From assembly GCF_001524445.2 (NCBI RefSeq), contig NZ_CP013417.1, positions 2,976,001-3,040,000 on the forward strand: a stretch of 64,000 nt of DNA, given 5' to 3'. Below the pieces are notes generated by a model. The model did not search any database. It saw only the letters and a program-made list of their open reading frames with translations, and was not told the DNA's origin. Made by a program: the position numbers and the translations under genes. This DNA is from Burkholderia savannae. GTDB lineage: Bacteria > Pseudomonadota > Gammaproteobacteria > Burkholderiales > Burkholderiaceae. This document shows, one piece after another, positions 24,661 through 31,860 of the stretch. Within the stretch, counting starts at the first letter, position 1; each line of letters begins with the position of its first letter.

Positions 24661-26952
24661 ATGTCCCGAGTCCCCTGGTCGATCGATCTCGTGATGCTGA
24701 TTCTGGCGGCCGCCACGCTCGCCGGCGGCGGCGTATGCGTGGCGTTCGGCCAGCCGTCGCTCGCGCGATTCGCCTGGCTGCTGGGGACGCTGCCGGTCCT
24801 GCTCGCGTTGACGGTCTCGCTGGTCAAGGCCGTGATGAGGCGGCAGGCCGGCATCGACGTGCTCGCGTGGCTCGCGATCGCGCTGGCGGTCGTGCTCGAC
24901 GAGACGCTTGCGGCGGCGGTGATTGCGTTGATGCTGGCGAGCGGGCGGACGCTGGAGCGGTATGCGCAGAACCGCGCGCAACGCGAGATGAGCGCCCTGC
25001 TCGGCCGCGCCCCCCGGCAGGCGACCCGTTTCGAGAACGGGGAATGGCGCTCGGTTGCGCCGGACACCCTTGTCCCCGGCGACAGGCTGCTGGTGCGGAG
25101 CGGCGAGTTCGTGCCCGTCGACGGCACATTGACCGGCGACGCGGAACTGGACGAGTCCATGCTGACGGGCGAATCGTCCACCCTGCGACGCCGTTCCGGG
25201 GAAAACGCATGCAGCGGCGTGGTCAACGCCGGCGTCCCGTTCGAAATGGTTGCCCGCACGACGGCGAGTGACAGCACGTTTGCCGGCATCGTCCGTATGG
25301 TCGAGCGTGCGCAACGCGAGCGCAGCCCGTCCGTGCGTCTCGCGGATCGCTACGCCGCATTCTTCGTGCTCGCATCGCTACTCGTCGCGGGAATCGCATG
25401 GCTGTTGACCGGTGACGTCGCACGTGCGCTTGCCGTGCTTGTCGTGGCCTCGCCGTGTCCATTGATCCTCGCCGTGCCGGTCGCCATCGTATCCGGCATG
25501 TCGCGTTGTTCGAAACGCGGCATTCTGGTCAAAGGCGGGGGTGCGCTGGAGCGTCTTGCACAAGCGACGACTCTGTTCTTCGACAAGACCGGGACGCTGA
25601 CGGGAGGACGGGCACGCATCGTTGCGATCGAGTGCGGCGCTGACGTCGCAGCGGACGATGTGTTGCGGTTGGCCGCGTCATTGGCCCAAGCGTCGGGCCA
25701 CGTCATCTCGGACGCGCTGACGGTCGCGGCGCGCGAACGTTGCATCGACCTGTCGTTGCCGTCGGCTGTCATCGAAACGGCCGGCGAAGGCGTGACGGGC
25801 CAGGTCGACAACAGGACCGTTGCGATCGGCAAGTTCGAATACGTGTCGGCATGCGCGACGAATACGCCGTGGAGCGGCGCATTCCTGGCACGCGTCGCCA
25901 GCGAGGGCGGGGCTGCCGTATTCGTCGGCGTGGATGGCGTCATGATCGGCGCGATTCAAATGGCCGACCAGGTGCGGCTGGAAACGCCGCGAGCATTGCG
26001 GTTGCTCAAACGTGAAGGCGTCGAGCGTCTCGTCATGCTGACCGGTGATCGGCACGACATTGCCGAGGCCGTCGGCGAACTGCTGGGCGTCACCGATGTT
26101 CGCGCGGAGCAGACGCCGGCGGACAAGCTTGCCGCCATCCAGGCTGCCCGGCAGGAGGGCGTGACGATCATGGTCGGTGACGGTGTGAACGACGCACCGG
26201 CGCTGGCCGCGGCCGACGTCGGCATCGCGATGGGTGCGCGGGGAGCGGCCGCGTCATCCGAAGCCGCCGACGTGGTCTTGCTGGTCGATCGGCTGGATCG
26301 ACTCGTGGATGCGATGCGTATCGCACGTCGATCGCGCCGAATCGCACTCGAGAGCGTGGTGGCCGGCATGTCGCTGTCGGTCGTCGCGATGACGATTGCG
26401 GCGGCCGGATTCCTGCAGCCGATTGCCGGCGCGGTGATTCAGGAAGTCATCGACGTCGCGGTCATCGTCAATGCGTTGCGCGTGTTGCTGGTTCGCCCGA
26501 GGCCGACGAACGCCCGGCTCGACGATGTCGACGTCGAGCAGCTCAGGCGCGAGCACACGGCATTGTCACCGTTGCTGGACCAGATCCGGGATCTCGCGGA
26601 TCGTCTGCCGGGACTATCCGGGGCCGCCATCGCCAGCGAGCTGGTCCAGATGATCGACTCGCTCGACGAACGGCTGCTGCCGCACGAACGCGCCGACGAT
26701 CGGGACGTCTACGCGCGCCTTGCCCCGCTTCTCGGCGGGGAGGACCCGCTGGCTGCGATGAGCGGCGCGCACCGGGAGATCTTCAAGATGGTCCGATCGC
26801 TCAGACAGATGGTCGCGGACCTGCCGCACGACGGCTCGAACACCATGCAGGTGCAGGCGATACAGCGCTTGTTGTACGGGCTGGAAGCGATCGTGCGCCT
26901 GCATTGCGCCCAGGAGGAGGAGTTGTTCCACGCCGTGGGTGCGGATGCGTGA
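24661..26952 (+). CDS. P1B-5-type metal-transporting ATPase with C-terminal hemerythrin domain
   Basis: A 763-residue P-type ATPase. TM metal motif SPCPL is near 262, the phosphorylated Asp in DKTGT near 307, and GDGVNDAPAL near 505. A late membrane motif QEVID near 593 replaces the usual HEG pattern. There is no N-terminal heavy-metal domain. Residues about 620-763 form a hemerythrin-like bundle with ligands in REH (629), PHE (674), AHR (702) and HCAQEEE (748). The PC-P plus QE--D motifs and a hemerythrin tail are the signature of P1B-5 ATPases, linked to Fe/Ni export and possibly O2 or redox sensing. ATG 24661 fits the GGAG; ATG 24655 is too close to it. Confidence 0.85.
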   Translation: MSRVPWSIDLVMLILAAATLAGGGVCVAFGQPSLARFAWLLGTLPVLLALTVSLVKAVMRRQAGIDVLAWLAIALAVVLDETLAAAVIALMLASGRTLERYAQNRAQREMSALLGRAPRQATRFENGEWRSVAPDTLVPGDRLLVRSGEFVPVDGTLTGDAELDESMLTGESSTLRRRSGENACSGVVNAGVPFEMVARTTASDSTFAGIVRMVERAQRERSPSVRLADRYAAFFVLASLLVAGIAWLLTGDVARALAVLVVASPCPLILAVPVAIVSGMSRCSKRGILVKGGGALERLAQATTLFFDKTGTLTGGRARIVAIECGADVAADDVLRLAASLAQASGHVISDALTVAARERCIDLSLPSAVIETAGEGVTGQVDNRTVAIGKFEYVSACATNTPWSGAFLARVASEGGAAVFVGVDGVMIGAIQMADQVRLETPRALRLLKREGVERLVMLTGDRHDIAEAVGELLGVTDVRAEQTPADKLAAIQAARQEGVTIMVGDGVNDAPALAAADVGIAMGARGAAASSEAADVVLLVDRLDRLVDAMRIARRSRRIALESVVAGMSLSVVAMTIAAAGFLQPIAGAVIQEVIDVAVIVNALRVLLVRPRPTNARLDDVDVEQLRREHTALSPLLDQIRDLADRLPGLSGAAIASELVQMIDSLDERLLPHERADDRDVYARLAPLLGGEDPLAAMSGAHREIFKMVRSLRQMVADLPHDGSNTMQVQAIQRLLYGLEAIVRLHCAQEEELFHAVGADA

Positions 26953-26964
26953 CGACGAAGCGCG

Positions 26965-27915
26965 TCACGCACGCGACGCATGTACGAGCAGGACCGGAGT
27001 TTTCGTGATGCGCGCCACGCGTCCGGCCACGGTGCCGACGAGCCAGCCCGTCACGCCTCGCCGCCCGTGAGTGCCCATGACGACCACGTCGGCATTCCAT
27101 TCGATCGCGTCGCGCACGATCAGATGGGAAACGTCCGCGCCGGTTCGATCTGCGTGAATAAGTTGCGACTGCGCATGTCTGGCCATGCCTTCGATTATGG
27201 CCGTGGCACTCTGGAGCACATGATTTCCTTCGCCGATCAATGCTTCTTCCAGTGCCCCGCCAAGGGCGAAGTCGCCCAGCATTGGGGGGCGATCAACCAC
27301 GTATATCGCACGTAATTCGGTGTCGACCCGCGAGAATGTCAACCCTGTCCGCAATGCGTCGAGTGCAATCGCGCTTCCGTCAACGGCGAACAGCATTCGC
27401 CGTGGCAGATGCTCGGCAACCGACGCGAAACCTTCCGGAACGATGAGCAGCGGGCATCCGATGAGTTTGCCGAGCGGGCCGGATACCGTCCCTTCGACCC
27501 ATCCGAGCAAGCCATGATGCTGACGTGCGCCGACGATCAGGAGTTCGGCCTGCCAGGTTTGCGCGCTGTCGGCCAGTGCATTCACGACATCCCCGCCACG
27601 TGTGGCGAGGTCGATGACTTCCGTGTCGATGACGAGATCGTCGCGATCCATTGCAGCTTTGGCGCGCAACACCGCATCAGACGCATCCCTGAGCAACTCG
27701 ACGCGCGCGGATTCGAGGAACGCCATGGTTTTCGATCCGAGCGGGACGAGCGTTCTCGGATTTTCCGCAACGCTAATGATGTGCACCGCTGCATTCGATG
27801 GGAGGAACGCTTTGGCATAGGCGAGTGCATGAGCGGATGCGCTCGAACCGTTGACCGCGATCAGCACTCGCAGCGGAGTGGGGACGGCCTGGACGGGTGA
27901 AGTGGTGGTGCTCAT
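26965..27915 (-). CDS. Tandem-domain universal stress protein
   Basis: A 316-residue protein with two UspA domains. Domain 1 (about 15-165) starts RVLIAVNGSSASAHAL and has VGARQHHGLLGWVEGTVSG; domain 2 starts RMLFAVDGSAIALDAL and ends MGTHGRRGVTGWLVGTVAGR, with the G-xx-G-x9-G-S/T type ATP-binding loop. Such proteins help cells survive growth arrest and low oxygen. ATG 27915 has GGGAGA upstream; the longer opening to 27951 reads through the ribosome site. It is convergent with the ATPase, with only 12 bases between stops, and carries its own FNR-like dyad. Confidence 0.88.
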   Translation of the reverse strand: MSTTTSPVQAVPTPLRVLIAVNGSSASAHALAYAKAFLPSNAAVHIISVAENPRTLVPLGSKTMAFLESARVELLRDASDAVLRAKAAMDRDDLVIDTEVIDLATRGGDVVNALADSAQTWQAELLIVGARQHHGLLGWVEGTVSGPLGKLIGCPLLIVPEGFASVAEHLPRRMLFAVDGSAIALDALRTGLTFSRVDTELRAIYVVDRPPMLGDFALGGALEEALIGEGNHVLQSATAIIEGMARHAQSQLIHADRTGADVSHLIVRDAIEWNADVVVMGTHGRRGVTGWLVGTVAGRVARITKTPVLLVHASRA

Positions 27916-27983
27916 GAATGTCTCCCAATGGCAACAGACGGTCTTGTACACGGCAATTTTTCGCGCGGACAGCTTTTGCCTGG

Positions 27984-27997
27984 TTGACCTTCGTCAA
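27984..27997. promoter_or_regulatory. FNR-like dyad upstream of the universal stress protein
   Basis: TTGACCTTCGTCAA is the same TTGAC-N4-GTCAA palindrome as at 24495-24508, centred about 75 bases before the Usp start. The shared site links the cargo genes into one putative regulon. Confidence 0.6.
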
Positions 27998-28113
27998 GCA
28001 CGTTCGCCATAGCGGTGCCGACACGGTTCACGTTCGACTGAATTAAGAGCACACGTTCTAAATGCGTTTGGTGACCTGCTATCGTACGAATTCGTCTGGT
28101 GATGAATTCCGGG

Positions 28114-28385
28114 TTAAATGCCGATTGCAAGCGAATCGGTCACGTTCGCGCAAGAATGGTCATAGAGACGTTCGACAATCTTTGGCATGGGCGTGCTGGT
28201 TGGAAGTGACTGGACGTCGACATACCGGAACCACTGACACAAATTGATTTCTTTGCCAGGCCGCGGATCGGATTGAGTGGGAACGTCGGCGACGAAGACC
28301 TGATGAAGCCTCGACGCCCCAACGAACTGAAAGGCGTAGGCCAGCTTCAACCTTATCAAGCCGGTTTCTTCCTCGAGTTCATGAC
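28114..28385 (-). pseudogene. C-terminal fragment of a Nudix hydrolase
   Basis: The frame contains ELEEETGLIRLKLAYAFQFV, which is the second half of a Nudix box (EExxE-E-TG) plus the strand that follows, and continues with plausible Nudix C-terminal sequence to the stop at 28114. The front half of the box (GG...E) and the N-terminal domain are missing: upstream of about 28385 the frame turns into unrelated sequence within the resolvase repeat region. It is therefore a truncated remnant, cut at or near a recombination site. Confidence 0.6.
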
Positions 28386-28488
28386 TCGACTGCCCCTTGA
28401 AGGTCGGTTGTTGTCGTTCGAATAGTGGCACCTTCCTGTCTGTCCCAGCGACCGACCAGAAGGCAATCGGCGCTCCAATCAAATGCGC

Positions 28489-28563
28489 CTGTCCAAAACC
28501 GATCCCTTTCGGACAACCCCTTTCCGCCCTGTCCAAAAATAAGGGTTGAAGTATTTTGGACAG
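28489..28563. repeat. CTGTCCAAAA repeats upstream of the serine recombinase (candidate res site)
   Basis: CTGTCCAAAA occurs directly at 28489-28498 and 28529-28538 and inverted at 28554-28563, the last two forming a dyad with 15 bases between. They sit 45-110 bases ahead of the recombinase start, where Tn3-type resolvases have their res sub-sites and autoregulate. Confidence 0.65.
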
Positions 28564-28608
28564 GCGTTTATATTCGGACATCTATTTCGTACAGATTGAG
28601 TGCCCGAT

Positions 28609-29184
28609 ATGTCCCGAACCTTCGCTTATGCCCGCGTCAGCACGTCCGACCAGACCACCGCGAACCAGTTACGCGAGATCGAGGCAGCCGGCTTCTCGGT
28701 CGACAAGCGCCGCGTCGTGTCGGAAAGCATCTCAGGGAGCGTGAGCGCCGATCAGCGGCCGGGCTTCGCAAAGTTACTTGACCGGATGGAAGAAGGCGAT
28801 GTGCTGATCGTGACGAAGCTCGATCGGCTCGGCCGCAATGGAATGGACGTGCGGGCCACGGTCGAGGGTTTGGCCGAGCGCGGTATCCGGGTTCATTGTC
28901 TCGCCTTGGGCGGCGTCGATCTGACGAGTGCGGCCGGCCGGATGACGATGCAGGTGTTGAACGCGGTGGCCGAGTTCGAACGCGATCTGCTGATCGAACG
29001 AACGCATGCCGGCATCGCTCGCGCTAAGGCAGAAGGCAAGACGATGGGACGGCCGTCCGCCCTGTCGGACCAACAGCGGGCGGAGGTGCTGCGCGAGCTG
29101 GATGCGGGGGCGAGCGTGGCCGCGCTCGCCCGACAATTCGGCACGAGCCGCCAGACAATCATGCGGGTACGCGACGCGGCGTAA
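28609..29184 (+). CDS. Serine recombinase (Tn3 resolvase / Pin-type invertase family)
   Basis: A 191-residue small serine recombinase. The catalytic Ser is in YARVSTSDQ (about residue 11), with [13 protein letters not shown] and the [19 protein letters not shown] helix of the catalytic and dimerisation domain. The C-terminal helix-turn-helix ([19 protein letters not shown]) completes a full-length protein. It would resolve or invert DNA between its own repeats. An in-frame GTG at 28600 is an alternative start. No transposase is present, so it may be a domesticated or orphan resolvase left by a Tn3-like element. Confidence 0.9.
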   Translation: MSRTFAYARVSTSDQTTANQLREIEAAGFSVDKRRVVSESISGSVSADQRPGFAKLLDRMEEGDVLIVTKLDRLGRNGMDVRATVEGLAERGIRVHCLALGGVDLTSAAGRMTMQVLNAVAEFERDLLIERTHAGIARAKAEGKTMGRPSALSDQQRAEVLRELDAGASVAALARQFGTSRQTIMRVRDAA

Positions 29185-29210
29185 CGCCTCTCCTACCAAA
29201 TTCACTTTTC

Positions 29211-29236
29211 ACGGGCCGCAAGGCCCGTTTCTGTTT
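29211..29236 (+). terminator. Terminator of the serine recombinase
   Basis: Stem ACGGGCC/GGCCCGT (29211-29217 with 29222-29228), loop GCAA, then TTCTGTTT. Confidence 0.7.
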
Positions 29237-29338
29237 CTGCGCGCGGAGGAGTGGCGGCACGGGAGATTCTTTGCGCGCAGCGTCCCAGACGGCGGGGTAA
29301 TTCCCGAGCTGGTCGACGTGGCTCGATGCATTCGACGC

Positions 29339-29454
29339 TTATCTCCAAACTTATCTCCAGAAAAATAGGTGTGTTGGAGATACACTTGGAGATGACCAAA
29401 GCCCCGCCAGATAAGGCAGACAGGCCGAGTTGAGCCGTTATCTCCAATTCTCCA
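29339..29454. repeat. Iteron-like repeat cluster B (consensus TGGAGATAA)
   Basis: Six matches or near matches in both orientations: 29339, 29351, 29438 and 29448 on the minus strand, 29375 and 29387 on the plus strand. Several keep the full TTATCTCCA/TGGAGATAA core. In the excised circle this cluster would be roughly 2 kb from cluster A, on the other side of attP and int. Confidence 0.65.
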
Positions 29455-29601
29455 GAAAATTTCGCGTCTGGCGAGGCAAGAATGGACCTCGATCTCTTCG
29501 TATAGTGGCTGCGCCGGCAGCGCGGGGGCAACTCCGGGGGCAACTCCACAACGCCCTCCAAGCAATCCCCTTACAATACGGGCCTCACAGCGAATAATTT
29601 C

Positions 29602-29619
29602 ATTCCGGCCCTGGCACCA
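29602..29619 (+). other. attR (imperfect copy of the tRNA-Leu end)
   Basis: ATTCCGGCCCTGGCACCA matches the tRNA 3' end but has GG where the tRNA has GGG. It marks the right boundary of the island. Confidence 0.8.
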
Positions 29620-29712
29620 AACAGACATCGAAGCATCGCGCGCAGCGCGCCGATGCTCATCGCGGCGCCGGCCGCCGGCGAACACGCTTTTCGCCACCGT
29701 GCCACCGCATCG

Positions 29713-29747
29713 AGCCCCGCCTGACACCAGCAGCGCGGGGCTTTTTC
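29713..29747 (+). terminator. Core-genome terminator beyond attR
   Basis: AGCCCCGC/GCGGGGCT stem (29713-29720 with 29735-29742) followed by TTTTTC. No gene upstream on this side needs it now, so it is probably the original tRNA-Leu terminator, displaced by the island. Confidence 0.6.
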
Positions 29748-30062
29748 ATTCGGGCCCGCCGCTACTCGTTCCCGCCGCCGCTCGCGCGTGCGCCGTCGCA
29801 CTCCCGCTCGCTCCGATTCGCCCACACCGGGCGCCACCCGTCACCGGCTCGGCGGCCATCGCCCCATCCCTTCGTCACGCGTCGCACGCGACGTCTGCGC
29901 ACCGGGGGAATCTTGCGTCGCACGCAAACGTCCGAAACTGGTCCCGTTGAGCGCTGCCGGCTTCGACGCGGACGAGCCGCGCGAGCCGCTGCGGCCATCG
30001 AACGAAGACCGGACGCGCGAGCTTGCCGCAGATCTCGACGCGCTGCGCGAGACAGGGCGCGC

Positions 30063-30735
30063 ATGCAACCCGTAAACGCCAAGCTCGACGCGCGGCTGAT
30101 CGCCGCCATTGAACCGCTCGCGTGCACGCCGCGGGCGAGCGCGATCGACAAGCAACCGGCGCGCGATCGGCTTCGGCTCGGCCAAACGGGATTCGCCGGT
30201 GACGAGCAGGCCGCTCGCAAGCATCATGGCGGCCCCGACAAGGCGGTTCATCGCTACGCGTTCGATCACCAGCCGTCGTGAGCGGCCGGAATCGGCGTGC
30301 GCGACGTGCTCGCGCGGCCGAGCGCATTCGGCGAGAACCTGTCGACGCGCGGCATCATCGCGCGCGACGCACGCATCGGCGACGTCTGCACGCTCGGCGG
30401 CGCGACGCCGCAGGTGCCGCAGGTGCCGCAGTCGCGGCAGCCGCGCCGGAAGCTCAACGCACGCTTCGGGTTCCCCCAAATGTCCGCGCGCGCCCGGCAA
30501 AGCGGGCGAACGGGCTGGCGCTACCGCGTACTCGACGAAGGCTGGGGCGAGCACGACGGCGAGCTCGCGTTGCGCGAGCGGCCGCAATGGCACGCTGTCG
30601 AGCATGCTCGACGTGCCGTACCGGCGCCCGCCCGATGCGGGCACACTCGAAGCGCTGTCGCGCATCGACGCGCTGCCGCCGTCATGACGTCAGTTGTCCG
30701 AGCGACGGCTGAATGCGGGCGCGGTCGAGGACTGA
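30063..30735 (+). pseudogene. Decayed MOSC-domain (YiiM-like) molybdenum-cofactor protein
   Basis: The frame from ATG 30063 reads as a YiiM-type MOSC protein: GFAGDEQAARKHHGGPDKAVHRYAFDHQ, then PSAFGENLSTRG and SGRTGWRYRVLDEGW. Lesions: TGA at 30279-30281 where the family has Trp; a one-base frameshift near 30591; a second TGA at 30685-30687, again at an expected Trp, after which RQLSERRLNAGAVED runs to the natural-looking stop at 30733-30735. The Cys that binds the cofactor (QPCWKLN in the family, as I recall) has become QPRRKLN. Intact YiiM relatives detoxify N-hydroxylated compounds. Confidence 0.75.
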
Positions 30736-30765
30736 ACGAAGCGGCTCGACAGCTGACGCGCCCGC

Positions 30766-30802
30766 TCGACGGTCGACGGTCGACAGACGACAGACGACAG
30801 AC
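30766..30802. repeat. Compound 7-bp tandem repeat
   Basis: TCGACGG is repeated twice and then CGACAGA three times, between the MOSC pseudogene and the hydrolase. It is short but shows the same 7-bp periodicity as the large repeat at 6677-6760. Confidence 0.75.
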
Positions 30803-30859
30803 AGCAAGCAACGTGAAACGGCCACGCATCAACCGTCGCGCGCCGTCGCCCCGCCGCGC

Positions 30860-31750
30860 TCAGGCATCCGCGCAGAACGTCGAGATCGCGTGTGCAACCC
30901 GCGCCGCCGCCTCCCGCTGCGGAAAATGGCCGACGCCGTCGAGCACGGCGCGCTCGTAGCGTCCTGCGAAGAAACGCTCGCGCGACGCGGAACTGTCCGG
31001 GTGATTGCAGGTGTCCGCGCCGCCGTGCAGCACGAGCGTCGGCACGGACAAAACGGGCGCGGGATTCAGCCGCGCTTCGTCGTCCGCATAGGCGGCATCG
31101 CCGCTCGCGAAGCCCCAGCGATGCCGGTACGAATGCAGCACGACGTCCGCCCAGTCGGGCGCATCGAACGCGATCGCCGCCTCGTTGAAATCGCCCGGCG
31201 CGTACCAGCCGGCCGGCGCCCACGTGTCCCACATCGCGCGCGCGAACGCCCGGCGGTCGTCGCGCACCGCCCGCTCCCCGCGCGGCGTCGCCATGAACCA
31301 GTGATACCAGTAGTTGCGCGCCTGCTGCAGCGACAGCGGCTGATTCGGATCGTTCGTGCCGTAGCCGACCGACAGCATCACGAGATGCGACGCGGTCCGC
31401 TCGCGCAGCCCGCATGCGTTCGCCGCGGCTCGCGCGCCCCAGTCGTGTCCGACGAGCACCGGGCGCTCGAGCCGCAGCGCGTCGACGAAATCGAGCAGAT
31501 CGCGCCCGAGTGCGGCGAGCTGCCCGCTGCGCGGCGTCGCCGCGTCGCGAAAGCGGGTCGGCGCGAAGCCCCGCAGCGCGGGCGCGAGCACGCGATATCC
31601 GGCGCGGGCGAGCGCGGGCGCGACCGCTTTCCAGCATGCCGGGCTGTCCGGCCAGCCGTGCAGCAGCACGGCGGCGCGCGCGCCGCCCGGGTTCCATTCG
31701 AGATACGCGACGTCCAGCAAGGGAGTCGTCGCAAACGCATAGTCGGGCAT
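30860..31750 (-). CDS. Alpha/beta-fold hydrolase (epoxide hydrolase-like)
   Basis: A 296-residue alpha/beta hydrolase. The oxyanion segment is LLHGWPDSPACW (about 30) and the nucleophile elbow is GHDWGARAAANA (about 100), with Asp as nucleophile as in epoxide hydrolases and haloalkane dehalogenases. The acid is likely in VLHGGADTCNHP and the catalytic His in GVGHFPQREAA. It is divergent from a LysR gene, the usual arrangement for a regulated degradation enzyme. The substrate is unknown. Confidence 0.85.
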   Translation of the reverse strand: MPDYAFATTPLLDVAYLEWNPGGARAAVLLHGWPDSPACWKAVAPALARAGYRVLAPALRGFAPTRFRDAATPRSGQLAALGRDLLDFVDALRLERPVLVGHDWGARAAANACGLRERTASHLVMLSVGYGTNDPNQPLSLQQARNYWYHWFMATPRGERAVRDDRRAFARAMWDTWAPAGWYAPGDFNEAAIAFDAPDWADVVLHSYRHRWGFASGDAAYADDEARLNPAPVLSVPTLVLHGGADTCNHPDSSASRERFFAGRYERAVLDGVGHFPQREAAARVAHAISTFCADA

Positions 31751-31860
31751 CGTGGCCTCCGTCGATCGTCAGGTCACGCCGATCGTAGCCCGATCGCTCA
31801 TCACGATTCACAAAGAATCATCGTCTATTATTCGAATATCGCATTGAATGGGTTGCCCGC
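31751..31860. promoter_or_regulatory. Divergent hydrolase / LysR control region
   Basis: A 110-base spacer with an inverted repeat GATTC-N5-GAATC at 31805-31819 and nearby TATTATTCGAATATCG. A T-N11-A-like LysR site in such a position would serve both genes. Confidence 0.5.

Larger units (their letters stand above)
15582..29619. mobile_element. Integrative genomic island (P4-type core) in the tRNA-Leu 3' end
   Basis: The last 19 bases of the tRNA (15582-15600) recur at 29602-29619 with one G missing from the GGG run, giving attL and attR about 14 kb apart. Directly inside attL is a tyrosine integrase reading inward, as is usual for tRNA-targeted islands. The interior has lower and patchier GC than the flanks and carries phage-satellite-type genes (AlpA regulator, Ash/Icd-like gene, primase/helicase), stress and metal cargo, and a serine resolvase. 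There are no capsid, tail or conjugation genes, so horizontal spread would need a helper. Confidence 0.88.
29185..30062. other. Gene-free stretch across the right end of the island
   Basis: Contains the resolvase terminator (29211-29236), repeat cluster B (29339-29454), attR (29602-29619) and a core terminator (29713-29747). From 29750 to 30062 the + strand has a short open frame ending RELAADLDALRETGRACNP that may be the tail of a lost gene, but I cannot identify it. Confidence 0.6.

Noticed and set aside
30063..30735. Selenocysteine or stop-codon recoding to rescue the MOSC gene
   Set aside because: The TGA codons replace Trp, not Cys, and a frameshift plus loss of the cofactor Cys show simple decay.
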